A DNA stretch of 64,000 nucleotides from Heterohyrax brucei (taxonomy: Eukaryota > Chordata > Mammalia > Hyracoidea > Procaviidae): the NCBI GenBank assembly GCA_028571685.1, contig CM053148.1:92092001-92156000 (forward strand). Direction: 5' to 3'. Every line of letters starts with the position of its first letter. Position 1 is the first letter of the stretch. This document shows positions 43,411 through 53,809 of the stretch, piece by piece. The notes beneath the pieces are model-generated. The model searched no databases and was not told the origin of the DNA. It saw only the letters and a list, made by a program, of their open reading frames with translations. A program made the position numbers and the translations under genes.

Positions 43411-44512
43411 CCTTCGTTTAACTGAGAAACAGGACCTCCTGCAGTACATATCAGATGAATGTGTGTGTGTGTGTATAAAACTAATGTACATACATTATGT
43501 GTTTATTATTCAAATTGTATAATTACTCTTCAGAATTTCCTTTTTTAATTTTGAGGCAAATAACTCATCAATATAAGCATATCTTAATCATGCGCTTACT
43601 GAAGGATTTGCCTAGATAATTTCAGTATGGAAATCATTTCAAAAACCATAGAGCAAACTTCATGCCTCTGGACAGCAATTTACTGGGTGACAAGAGCTAT
43701 TTCTTGGAACAATTGTCGTTAGCGTTTTTCCAGTTTTGGCTAACAACAATTCCCAGCCTCAGCTTAAAGTCTGCTACTACGCACCCTGATGAGTGAGAAC
43801 TTTTCTCAGCAGGAATCTTATTAGCATTTTTCTGTGCTTAGCAATAAGCAACTCAGTACTTCCTGTAGCATCGCCCCTTTGCTACCCCCACCAGACTGCC
43901 CTGGTTTCTTTAAAGAATCGTTTTCTCCCGTCTATACAAAACATTTTTTACTAAGATTACCCTATTGGAGACAGGTGAAAAGACTGACTTTCAGCAGCTG
44001 CACAGGACATTACTTTCAAGGCTTCTTTACATTAACATGTAAAGCAATAATCAGTAAGTAGTACCTTTTGACAAACAACAGGTGGCTTTTCATTCTCAAA
44101 GAGGCAGTATCTTATTATGAATCAAAGGTATCCTGCAGTTCCACTGTCACTTCTCTGCACCTCCTACCGTCTCAGGGTGTATAGATACCTTCACAGACTA
44201 GAGAGGCTTCACTCTCTAGGGTTGCCTTCCGTGCTTAAATGGAACTTCAACGGTCCAGCAAGTCACTTTGCCACTGTGTGCTTCCTTGCACTCTCAAATC
44301 ACAGGGGACTTTTGAACTCAAAAGAGGGTCTTCCCAATCAGAGAAAAGAAACCATAATAGAACATTCACAAACACACACACATACACACATACTCCAAGG
44401 CCAGTTTTCTCTTGCTTTTCCCAAAGTCACTACCCACAGTGCTATGCTATGGATTCAAACACTTTTTACTGAGTGAGTGTGAAATTCAGTTACAGAGAAT
44501 TTACTAACCAGT
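43411..44512. other. Mostly unique sequence with (TG)n and (CA)n tracts
   Basis: Microsatellites lie at 43460-43474 and 44366-44391. A 119-codon ATG frame at 44117-44476 overlaps the (CA)n tract. Its translation includes a run of alternating Thr/His and no domain, so I do not call it a gene. Confidence 0.4.
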
Positions 44513-45015
44513 GCTGTCATGGATTGAAATGCGTCCCGCCAAAAATATGTGTAGCCATGTAGCTGAGCCATGATTCCCAGTATCTTGTGATTGCCCTCCA
44601 TGTTGTGATTTTCCTGAGCTGTATGTTAAAGAATTAGGGTGGGACTGTAAATCCCTTCACAGGATCACCTCCCTGCTCCACTGTAAAGGGAGTTTCCCTG
44701 AAGTGTGGCTTGCACCACCCTTTATCTTTTCATCCTGCAAGAGGTAAAAGGAAAGGGAAACAAGCAGAGAATTTGGAACCTCACACCATCAAGAAAGCAG
44801 TACCAGGAGAAGAGTGTGCCCTTCAGACCTGAGGTTCCTGCACCAAGATTATCCCCGACAAAAGACTGATGCAACACAAGGACTTTCTTCCAGAGCCAAC
44901 AAGAGTGAAAACTTTCCCCTGGAGCAGACATCCTGAATTTGTTGTGGTAGCCTATCAGACTGTGTAAGAGTAAACCTTCCTTTGTTAAGGACATCCATTC
45001 ATGGTTTTTCAGTTT
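44513..45015 (+). mobile_element. MaLR-like LTR, 3' end eroded
   Basis: It starts 'gctgtcatggattgaaatgc' and ends near 'gttaaggacatccattcatg'. The terminal 'actagctgactaaaaca' is missing. It shares the central blocks 'ggatcacctccctgctccac' and 'gtgggactgtaaatcc' with 27573-28030. No partner LTR or internal part is present, so it is a solo LTR. Confidence 0.65.
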
Positions 45016-45068
45016 TGTTTTATTCAGTTACTGCTGCTCTAACAAATGGTAATGCACTATGGTTTGTT

Positions 45069-45090
45069 TGTGTGTGTGTGTGTTTTTTTT
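45069..45090 (+). repeat. (TG)n microsatellite with T-run
   Basis: About seven TG units followed by eight T. Confidence 0.85.
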
Positions 45091-45120
45091 TCTTTATTTT
45101 ACTATATATGGTTGGATATT

Positions 45121-45322
45121 CAGTGGGACCCTGGGTGGCATAAATGATTTACAGTCAACTGCTAACTTAAAGATTGGCAGTTCCAGTATACCTCCAGCTC
45201 TGGAAAACTCCTTCCCAAAAGATTACAGCCAAGAAAACCCTATGGACACCAAACAGCTCTACTCTGTAACACACAAAGTCACCCTGAGTCAAAACCAGCT
45301 CGACAACCACTAATGACAACAT
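45121..45322 (+). repeat. AfroSINE, long form, sense
   Basis: Head 'cagtgggaccctgggtggca', a diverged middle, then 'caccctgagtcaaaaccagc' and an ACAAC-type end. Confidence 0.8.
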
Positions 45323-45397
45323 AATTAGTTGAGTATAGGAGAACGATTAGAACTTCTAAAATTAGTTGCAATAGTCAAAGCAAAAACAGACAATATC

Positions 45398-45552
45398 CAC
45401 TCCCAGCAAGTTGGGTTTGACTCGTAGCAACCCTAGAGGTCAGAGTAGAACTGCCCCATAGAATTTCCAAGGGTCACCTAGTGGATTTGAGCTGCTCACC
45501 TTTTGGTTGGCAGACACAGCACTTAACCCGCTATACCACCCGGGTTTCCCAA
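45398..45552 (-). repeat. AfroSINE, short form
   Basis: Antisense: 'ccactcccagcaagttgggt' to 'ctataccacccgggtttccc'. Confidence 0.9.
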
Positions 45553-46215
45553 AACAGGCAGGGATAGCATTATTCAAAAAATAATTATTTTAAGGAAGGA
45601 AAAAGAACCAAGGTGATGAACCATTTTATTTCTCCTGGAATCCAGATTTCTGGGTTTCATGGAGGTTGGGGTAATGGACACAAGCCATTAGACTTAGGAG
45701 TCCTTTTGAAACTTAACCGTTGAAAAAGTTATTCCTAAAAGCCATTTTTGAGTCTAACAGTGGTCTAGATAAGGCCATAAAAACCATTGTTGCCTTCAGC
45801 ACTGTGATCTTTTGGATAATTCAGACAGTTTCAGTATAAAAGCACCCCCAGGGTTACACCAGGAGCTGCGTTTAGGGTAAGTCAATAGTGACTTTAATTG
45901 TTCTTCAAGGCAGTGCTTCAAGAAAATCCTTCCTAAGCACCAATTTGTTTATCAGCTCAGTTCTGAAAATTTTATCCACAGAAATTCCAACCAGATTTGG
46001 TACAAGAGTGCTTTGAGTTTCTCTTCAGAGTATTTCTGATACTGCAGTCAAAATTTTACCCTGATTTGCAAATTACGTATTCATTAAACTTCCGTTTCTG
46101 TTGTGGGTTTAACGTAATTTCTGTTTTAGCAGAGGAAAAAAGTATCACTACTGAATTTTACCCAAACTCTATGATCCTGGAAATCTAGCTTCCTTTCTGT
46201 GTTCTGAACAGAACC
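45553..46215. other. Unique sequence
   Basis: No gene or repeat recognised. The 63-codon frame at 45997-46188 does not look like any domain. Confidence 0.4.
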
Positions 46216-46217
46216 AA

Positions 46218-46386
46218 GACCCCACTAACACTCTAGTAGTTAAGTGCTACAGCTGCTAACCACAGGTCTGCAGTTCAAATTCACCAGGTGCTCCTTAGAA
46301 ACTCTATAGGGGAGTTCTGCTCTGTCATATGGGTCACTGTGAGTCAGCATTAGCTCAAGGGTGCTGGATTTGGTTTGGTTTGGGTC
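46218..46386 (+). repeat. AfroSINE, sense
   Basis: The tRNA-like half 'gtagttaagtgctacagctg' is well kept (box A-like 'gttaagtgc'), as is box B-like 'gcagttcaaattcacc'. The tail reads 'ggtttggtttgggt'. Confidence 0.9.
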
Positions 46387-46654
46387 AACTTGACTGGACT
46401 TTAGGCAGACTTCTTCCAGACTCTAAGCCACTGACCTCTTTCTCTGACCCTTACTGTATCCAGACAGATCATGTTGCTTCTGCCATGAGGAGATAATCCC
46501 ATGTGGTCAATATGACTCTTTGCTTAGTCACCTCTGATGCCTTTGAGTATCTGAGTCTTTTTCCACTAGCTCATTTAAGATTTTAAAACTCTTCCTGACA
46601 TCTATTTCACTCTGTAGAAAGTGACACTTGATTTCTGTCTCTGTGCTCATGTGA

Positions 46655-46822
46655 AGGAAGCCCTAGTGACATAGTAGTTTAGTGCTACCTCTGCTAACCA
46701 AAAGGCTGGCAGTTCAAATCCACCAGGCACTCCGTGGAAACTCTGTGGGGCAGTTCTACTCTGATCTATAGGTTTCCTATGAGTCCAAATCAGTTCAATG
46801 GCAGTCGGTTTGGCTTTTGGTG
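46655..46822 (+). repeat. AfroSINE, sense
   Basis: 'ggaagccctagtgacatagt' to 'tcaatggcagtcggtttggc'. Box B-like 'ggcagttcaaatccacc' is intact. Confidence 0.9.
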
Positions 46823-46983
46823 CCCATGTAATAAACCTTTTTGCCACCTCTTTTTCTTCCCCTCCTTTTCCTTAGTTCCTCCCCTTCCCTTGCTACAATC
46901 CTTTTGAATAGGCTGTCCTTTCCTGTTTTAACATCGTCAAGTCCTGTATTCTCTTTGAATGGAAAGATGGAACTGGAACTCAA

Positions 46984-47140
46984 TACCCACGGCTGCCGAG
47001 TCAATACTTACTCATAGCAACCCTACAGGTCAGAGTAGAACTGCCCCCTAGAGTTTCCAATGGGGGCCTGTCAGATTTGAACTGACGACCTTTTGGTTAG
47101 CAGCTGTAGCAGTTAACCACTAGGCCCCCAGGTTTTCCAA
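46984..47140 (-). repeat. AfroSINE, short form
   Basis: Antisense: 'tacccacggctgccgagtca' to 'actaggcccccaggttttcc'. Confidence 0.9.
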
Positions 47141-47482
47141 GATTACACCTCTATAAACTGAAAAGACTGAGAAAGAAAGTAAAGGTTGAGATCTGTGGTG
47201 GGAAAAGCTTATCCTTAAGTTCATTTTAACAGAAGAGATCATTCAGTCACCCTTGGTCTGCTATCTGCAGTAGGCTGTTCTCTGGGTCAAAAGATGGGGA
47301 GGGTTCTTTAACTGCTGCTGCTGTCCAGGTTCACAAAACCATAAAACCAAGCCCATGGGACCCAGCGTGTTACAGGAAACTTCACTATACGGTTTTCTTG
47401 GCTATAATATTTTCAAAGGCAGTTCACTGAGACTTTCTCCCTTGGTACTGTTGTGTGGGTTTGAACAGACAACCTTTAGGTG

Positions 47483-47617
47483 TATCACCCACTACTGTCG
47501 AGTTGGGTCCAACTCATAGCAACCCTAGACATCAGAGTAGAGCTGCCCCATAGAGTTTCCAAGGAGCAGCCGGTGTAGAGTCAAACTCAAACCACTTACG
47601 CCACCTAGGTACCTCCC
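47483..47617 (-). repeat. AfroSINE with deleted tRNA-like half
   Basis: Antisense 3' half is intact ('actgtcgagttgggtccaac'). The 'ttttggttagcag' block is gone between 'gtgtagagtcaaactc' and 'aaaccacttacgcc'. Confidence 0.85.
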
Positions 47618-47638
47618 AGGATCACAGAAATAAACAAG

Positions 47639-47798
47639 CCGTGTCCATTCCCATCAAATTTATTCCAACTCAGAGCGACCCCACAGGACAAGGTAGAAAT
47701 GGCTCAGAGGGTTTCCGTGGAGCACCTGGTGGATTCGAAATGCTGACCTTTTGGTTAGCAGCCATGGTTGTTTACCACTATGCCACCAGGGTTTCCGG
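47639..47798 (-). repeat. AfroSINE, short form
   Basis: Antisense: 'cgtgtccattcccatcaaat' to 'ctatgccaccagggtttccg'. Confidence 0.9.
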
Positions 47799-48259
47799 GA
47801 TCATAAGCTAAAGTAAAATTTAACTTTGTAAGGCCCTGAATGAATGAGTTGGCAGTATTTGTGTAACATAGAAACCAACCCAAAGTTACCATAGAGAATG
47901 AGACATTGTCCCAAGTTATATTCATTAATCTCGTTCATAAGACAGGCTTACAGTTGGCTAGTTAATGCTATGCCTGTTTTCTCCATAACAAGTAAACCAT
48001 TGAAAAATGTCTGTTAGATTCAGCAAGCATTTTCAACCTTAGTACCTATAAATATTACCATTATTGTTGTTATTTATTGTCCAAACACGTTTTAAATAGT
48101 ATATGCATTGTTTTCAGTCCCTACTTCTACTATCAAGTATCCTATTTTTTACAGATAACAGTCAATATTAAAATCCTCCACATTATCCAAATTCAGTGGT
48201 ATCTCAGAGCTATGATGAGTGGCTCCAAGCACTAGGTTATTTACAGAGTAGCTTCTAGA
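47799..48259. other. Unassigned sequence
   Basis: Nothing recognised in this gap inside the SINE-dense block. Confidence 0.35.
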
Positions 48260-48428
48260 AGTCCCAAGGTGGCACAAGGAGTCTGCGCTTGAATACTAAC
48301 CAAAAGGTTGGCATTTGGACCTACCCAAAAGTGCCACAGAAGGAAGGTTTAGTAATCTGTTTCCATAAAAATTACAGTCAAAAAATCTCTTTGGAGTTCT
48401 GCTCTGTAACACAAAAAGTATACTGTAG
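48260..48428 (+). repeat. AfroSINE, sense, degenerate
   Basis: 'gaagtcccaaggtggcacaa', 'accaaaaggttggcatttgg', then a partial long-form middle ('cataaaaattacagtcaaaa') and 'gagttctgctctgtaacac'. Confidence 0.75.
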
Positions 48429-48441
48429 AGAATTAAAACTG

Positions 48442-48580
48442 ATACTCATTGCAGTCTTGTTGATTCCAACTTATAGAACTGTTCCACAGGGTTTACAGGG
48501 AGCACCTGGTAGATTCAAAGTGCTGCCCTTTTGATTAGCAGCTGTAGCTCTTAACCACTGCCCAACCACTCCACCATTAT
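48442..48580 (-). repeat. AfroSINE, antisense, adjacent to the sense copy
   Basis: 'actcattgcagtcttgttga' to 'cactccaccatt'. It forms an inverted SINE pair with 48260-48428, with only about 13 bp between them. Confidence 0.8.
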
Positions 48581-49061
48581 TAAGAAATAGTACATAAATA
48601 AAATTCTAAATGTATTTGGAGCTGATTGAATAGAGATTATTTAATCAACAAATCAACAATTTGGCAGGGGAATTGAAATAATCTGCCAGAAGAAGTCAGG
48701 AACAAAATATCTCCCCAAAATTATTTCGAGGAAGGAGAGTCTATAATACCCCAGAGCAAATTACCCAGTGAAATATGAAAAGCAGAAGACACAAATTTTT
48801 AACAATGCTGACATCAACCAGAAATGAGATTCAATTATAAACTTAGTTATAAGACTGCTAGCATCATCATCTGAGAGTGTGAGGCACAAAACTATTTTAA
48901 ATCTTCTAAACTTCTGTCTGCCTTTGGGTAACTTTCACAAAAAGAACCATTTATGAACTCAGCCCAAGACCTAAGATAATACAAAATCACCATGTTCAGT
49001 TACACCTAATCTACAAACATAAAACAATATTTGTCAGGATTCTTTTTTTTTCCTTTGCTAA
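48581..49061. other. Unassigned sequence
   Basis: Nothing recognised before the short SINE-tail insertion at 49071. Confidence 0.35.
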
Positions 49062-49070
49062 CTAGAGTTT

Positions 49071-49097
49071 CTGACTTGACAGCACTTGGCTGGCTAT
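49071..49097 (+). repeat. 27-bp AfroSINE tail insertion with 9-bp target duplication
   Basis: 'ctgacttgacagcacttggc' plus 'tggctat' is the last part of the TTGGC-tailed SINE. 'ctagagttt' is repeated exactly at 49062-49070 and 49098-49106. Confidence 0.9.
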
Positions 49098-49210
49098 CTA
49101 GAGTTTATCTAAACTGTATATTTAACAAAATGAAGAAACAGAAGGTTTCAGAGTTAAGATGGTTTATTTAAAATTATTCAAGTAAGAATGCATGAAAGCA
49201 CTTAATGTCT

Positions 49211-49757
49211 GTGTCATGGGTTGAATTGTGTTCTCCCCAAAACGTGTATAGCATGATAGTCACTGTTGTGTGCTTGTCCTGTGTGTTGTACTTGTTCTGC
49301 GCTGTAAATCCCACTCCGTCCCTGTAGTTAATTGATTGGATTAAAGAACACGAGGGTGGGACTGTAACACCCTTTCTAAGATGACCTCCCTGCTCCAGTG
49401 TAAAGGCGGTTTCCCTGGAGTTTGGCTTGTACCACCTTTTATCCTCACATCCTACAAAAGATAAAGGAAAGGGAAACAAGCAGAGAGTAGGAACATTAGA
49501 CCATAAACAAAGCAGCACTGGGAGAAGAGCATGTCCTTTAGACCTGAGGTTCCTGTGCCAAGATGCTCCCTGAACAAAGACTAATGCAATCCAAGGAACT
49601 TCCTCCAGTGCCAAGAAGGAGGAAAGCTTTCCCCTAAAGCAGACACCCCAAATTCAGACTTGTAGCCAGCTAGACTGTGTAAGAATAAATTTTTCTTCGT
49701 TAAAGCCAGCCACTCATGGTATTTCTGTTAGAGCAGTATCGGATGACTAAGACAGTC
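49211..49757 (+). mobile_element. MaLR-like LTR
   Basis: 'tgtgtcatgggttgaattgt' to 'tatcggatgactaagacag', with 'gtaagaataaa' near the end. The 146-codon antisense frame 49174-49614 is a shadow of this repeat. Partner LTR and internal part are absent. Confidence 0.7.
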
Positions 49758-49842
49758 TGGTTAAACGACCTCTCCAATATGCCACAGTAGCTACAACAAT
49801 AATTTAATCATGGCTAGTTTATTGAGTATGCTAGGAAATGCA

Positions 49843-50002
49843 GGTGGTGTAGTGATTAACAGCTTTATCTGTAACCAAAACGTTGGCATTTCAAATCTAC
49901 AGGCAGTCCTTGGACACTCTGTAAGGCAGTTCAGCTGTGTCCTACCGTGTCACTATGAGTCAGAATTGAGACAATGGCAGTGGGTTTGATTTTGGTTTAT
50001 TC
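49843..50002 (+). repeat. AfroSINE, sense
   Basis: 'gcaggtggtgtagtgattaa' to 'tgagacaatggcagtgggtt', T/G-rich tail. Box B-like 'ggcatttcaaatctac'. Confidence 0.9.
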
Positions 50003-50189
50003 CACAGTAGGAACTTCTTGATCATTATTTCATTATCCTGAAGTTGCCTTTTGTTTATAACTTTTGTGCTCATTTTACACCTAAAGAAACTAAACAAAAT
50101 ACAAGTTGAAAGATATGTACATTGTACACCCAAAGAGGCTAACTCAGTTCTCAACCAGTCAGAACAGAAAGAAAAGACACTCATATATA

Positions 50190-50357
50190 GCAGATACCTT
50201 GTGGCATAGCGGTTAAGTGCAACAGCTACTAACGAAAAGGTCAGCAGTTCAAATCTGCCAGGCGCTTCTTGGAAAATCTGTGGGGCAGTTATACTCTGTC
50301 CTGTGGGATCACTATGAATCAGAATTGACATGACAGCAGTGGGAGTTTCGGTTTTAT
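50190..50357 (+). repeat. AfroSINE, sense
   Basis: 'gataccttgtggcatagcgg' to 'gacatgacagcagtgggagt', then 'ttcggtttta'. The antisense frame 49960-50418 (152 codons) runs through this and the neighbouring SINEs and is not a gene. Confidence 0.9.
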
Positions 50358-50371
50358 AGCATGTCTTAGGG

Positions 50372-50441
50372 AGGTCAGTTCTACCCTGGCCTCTAGGGTT
50401 GCCATGAGTCAGATCCAACTCGACGGCACTTGGCTTAGCTA
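50372..50441 (+). repeat. AfroSINE 3' fragment (TTGGC-tailed subfamily)
   Basis: 'ggtcagttctaccctggcct' to 'ctcgacggcacttggcttag', 5'-truncated. It follows closely after a sense SINE of the other tail type. Confidence 0.9.
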
Positions 50442-52418
50442 GGCATACAAAGTAGAGAGAGTCTCACATATATCTCTGGACAATGAAGCAGGGATTCTTT
50501 CTAATAGCCTATTAAAATATCCTATCTGCTACAACCATATTACAGATGACTAATATTTTCTATTAAGCACAAAGCCATTTCTCTATTTAAGTCTGGTTGC
50601 ACCAGTAATGGAGAGAGGGCTTGGGAAGGGGCAGTGTGCTGTGATAAAACGTCTTAAAATGAACAAATTAGACTAAAATGTAAATGGATGAAAGAGCAGT
50701 CTGTTCATTTACCATCATCTTTCTTTCTCTGTTTTCTGTCTATTCTAGGCATGGAAAAGCAGGAAACAACGGAAATAGATGCACAGATCCTTTCCAATTT
50801 ATCAGGGATAATTTTAATATAAACTATACCTGCAAACACCTCACACCTGAGAAAACGCTTAAGGATTCTGGGAGAGCACACATTATAATTAAACGGATCC
50901 CTTCTCCAGGTCATACATAATAGATGTAATATAGCCACAGATTAAAGAGTCAACAGAATGATAAAAATTAGTAGCTAGCCCAAACATCCAGTGATGTAAG
51001 TCAGTGGCTATCGTAGTGTCTAAATTTATTATTTCAGCTCCCACGGCTATCTAGGATGATGATTCACTTGGATAAATTAGCCACTTAATTTAATATAATT
51101 ACAAATCTGTTGTTAATCTAAACATTTCATGACCAAGAAAACATTTGAACCTTTCTTTATGTAGGAAAATACCCAGTTGTTTTAATAAATATACTTTTCT
51201 GTAACGAGAAATGCTGTGGAAGAACAAGTGTTACACTCGGCATGAGTTAGGTAAGTGGATGAAAACTGAGCAGAAACGATCTCTTCCCACATCTCAAAAG
51301 TACCGGCAGGCAAAATATTAGAATTTAATAGATTAGGGCAGAGCAAAGCTGTAATTTAAATCATTTACACATATGCACATTATTTATTTTTGTACTACAT
51401 TGTAATTGCTTTGATCTGGTAATCCCTATAAAATGTTTTAAAATGCATAGACAATACAGTTTTAAAGTTTTGCATTCTTGCTAGAGGTTAACCAATATAG
51501 ATCAAGACTCAGGCTGGATTTTCTTGTTTAGATTGAGCCAATTTTACTATGACCCAAATATATCTGCTATTTCTTAATTGAAATGAGAGAAAACATATTG
51601 CATCTGTTTATATTTGTGATTAACAAGGCACTGGGACTCCACTAAAGCACAGATTCGTTTGATTCACACTTTTTCTAAATGAATTGCTATAGGTTGTTTT
51701 ATTCTCTAACAAGCAACAGATGCAAGACTGCAGTTGAAATGAGGTGAGACCAAATTAGACTATTTTCTTTTTACCTGTGTTCTAACGCTGAATTACTCTG
51801 TTATGGTCTGTTATAAGCCTTGTTTTGCTACAGACTTGTACCTGTCTTTTTTATTTTATACCATATTTGAAGACTCAGTCTTCTTTAAGAGTCTATCAAA
51901 GACACTCAGTCATCTTGGCAGCTAACATACCTGGGACTACTTTCTATATATTCTCTCTTTATAAATCAAGGAACTTTTGTCATGACTGCCCAGTTTCTAC
52001 AGGCAAACAATATGTTGACAAGAAAGAGAAACATCAATACTTAAATATGTTGATAGAGTGAAACTGCTTTGTGAAAATATGAAAGAAGTAACAGTATGCA
52101 GAGCTACTTTCTCAAAACCTGTGGTTTGTGAACACTAAAGTTCTCAAACAAGTAAGATGATTACTCAAAGATGGAGTGAAGTCAGGAAACTAACAGGCCA
52201 TGCTCATAGAGCAGAAAAATCTATCATAATGAAAAACCACTCAGATGTTAAAATGAAAATTCAAAGAATTTGTTCAGCATTATAGATCCATTTAGTTGGG
52301 GGAATCACCAGTTCCCATAAGCAAAATCTCAGTGACTTTGGTGAGAAGGCCTCCCATTGGAAAGGAAGTTACAACATAAACCACTAGTTGGTTTAACATT
52401 CATTGACTTTAGAAGAAC
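50442..52418. other. Repeat-poor block
   Basis: Nearly 2 kb without any recognisable SINE, LINE or LTR. TAAT-rich motifs occur near 51060-51110 ('gccacttaatttaatataat'). Frames at 50684-50920 and 51825-52061 show no domain. No exon can be supported. Confidence 0.45.
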
Positions 52419-52591
52419 CAAAAAGCCCAACTCACTGCTGTTGAGTCGATTCTGACTCATAGCGACCCTATAAGGCAGAGTAAAACTTCACTGTGGAGTT
52501 TCCAAAGTGCACTTCTTGGATTTGAACTGCCTACTTTGCAGTTAGCAGCAGCGGCAGCAGCACTTAACCACTACACCACGAGGATTTCTAG
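52419..52591 (-). repeat. AfroSINE, short form, with (AGC)n expansion
   Basis: Antisense: 'aaagcccaactcactgctgt' to 'cactacaccacgaggatttc'. Inside it 'gcagcagcggcagcagca' (52546-52563) is a small trinucleotide expansion of the 'gcagc' of the repeat. Confidence 0.9.
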
Positions 52592-52793
52592 TATCAAAAG
52601 AGGGAGAGTCAAACAAAGTGAGAGAAAGACTTCCATTGGATGAGCATCTTAGGTACAGGCTTAGGTGGGCTGCAAGATTGGTCACCAAGGTTAATGACAG
52701 TAGTTCCTTGGAACATAGAGAGTCACATCCATAGCCACAGGATGCTGACAACACAGGATTTCCGGAACCACTCCCCCCACCCCACCCCCTGGC

Positions 52794-52827
52794 AAAAAAC
52801 AAACAAACAAAAATGCCGTCGAGTCGG
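52794..52827 (-). repeat. Minimal AfroSINE end: 14 bp of body plus A-rich tail
   Basis: 'tgccgtcgagtcgg' (52814-52827) is exactly the 3' terminus of the SINE. It is preceded on this strand by an AAAC-type tail. I could not find a target duplication. Confidence 0.7.
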
Positions 52828-53024
52828 GTGGTGAAAATGTCTGGTTTGCTCTGAAACATGTCTTGGGGATGCCTATACATAAAACTGCCCAGAAGACCTT
52901 GGCTCGGAGGCCGTTTTCTTAGAAACCACTTGCCAAACAAAATTCTTCTAGTTGCCTGAGAGTTACAATAACCTTTTTTTCCTTCCTTTTATTATTTTAT
53001 TTTTTATAGGTAAGCTGACTCTGT

Positions 53025-53318
53025 TTACCGTATTCTTACAGCTACCTTGTCAACATGGGTCTTCTCAACTACAAGTTTAAATTCACAAGACTGCCTATCA
53101 TAGGCTGCACTTGGCATCAGTCTCTTCAGAAGGACACTGGACAGGAAGTATAGCTTGTCAGCAAGGCAGCGGCAAGTGGTCTTATCTGGAATACCTTGTA
53201 GCAGTTTACCTGGAGAGTTTGCCTCTATATCCTCATCATGAAAAATAACATTTCTTGAGGCCAATCTTACAAGGATGCATTGTGTCAAGACTTGTTCCTT
53301 GGGGTACACGCTTTCCAT
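53025..53318 (-). CDS. Unrecognised open frame, 97 codons; possible exon or pseudogene
   Basis: An ATG-initiated frame that overlaps no repeat I can see. I do not recognise the protein. It has a mixed, protein-like composition: 'MESVYPKEQVLTQC' at the start, a Leu-rich middle ('LADKLYFLSSVLLKRLM', residues 51-67) and a basic end ('KVAVRIR'). There is no signal peptide and no known motif. The ATG has a favourable context (G at -3, G at +4), and an in-frame stop lies 30 bases upstream. Further upstream, 'cctgtttttcag' (53389-53400, read on the minus strand) resembles a splice acceptor. 'acggtaaac', overlapping the stop codon, could be a donor. It may be a first coding exon, a fragment of a processed pseudogene, or chance. 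Confidence 0.25.
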   Translation of the reverse strand: MESVYPKEQVLTQCILVRLASRNVIFHDEDIEANSPGKLLQGIPDKTTCRCLADKLYFLSSVLLKRLMPSAAYDRQSCEFKLVVEKTHVDKVAVRIR

Positions 53319-53789
53319 ATCTGGACCTGGCCCCAGAGAAAATCCCTAGCTACCCATAGTTGCTAGAAGATAGAAGACCTGAAAAACAGGTATAGTTACC
53401 TTTGATTTTAATTCTACTACATACATCAGAAACATACATTTGGTTTCAAACCTTTTACATTAGTCAAAGGATTAGGAAAATTTATCTTTTACATATCTAA
53501 TGCAAGTCTGGTTTACCATAACGATGTTTTGTCTATCATTTTGTATTCTGAAAACCAAACTAATTTAAAAATAATGCCTCAGCCTTGTTTTTCTGTCCTT
53601 CTGTACTTTGCAGCGGGATAGTTTCGACTTCAAGAAGTCTTAGAAATCTCGTTTAAAATTGCCATTATTTTTATATTATCAAATTCAAATGCATGTCAAG
53701 TTTTGTATTATGTAGAGAGGAAAAACTACTATTCTGAAATTATTTTACTCAAGATATGCTGAAGGTAGTAATTTGCACAGGAGAATCTG

Positions 53790-53809
53790 TCTGTGTGTGT
53801 GTGTGTGTT
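53790..53809 (+). repeat. (TG)n microsatellite
   Basis: About nine TG units, first ones imperfect. Confidence 0.85.

Noticed and set aside
44117..44476. 119-codon ATG frame
   Set aside because: It ends through a (CA)n tract giving alternating Thr/His. No domain and no splice or promoter signal supports it.
46218..46290. tRNA-like sequence with A and B boxes
   Set aside because: It is the tRNA-derived head of an AfroSINE. No cloverleaf or anticodon arm of a functional tRNA can be drawn.
49174..49614. 146-codon antisense frame
   Set aside because: It lies inside a MaLR-like LTR. Similar frames occur antisense to the sister LTRs (9326-9560, 44722-44994).
49960..50418. 152-codon antisense frame
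   Set aside because: It passes through three AfroSINE copies, and the protein-like text is translated repeat.
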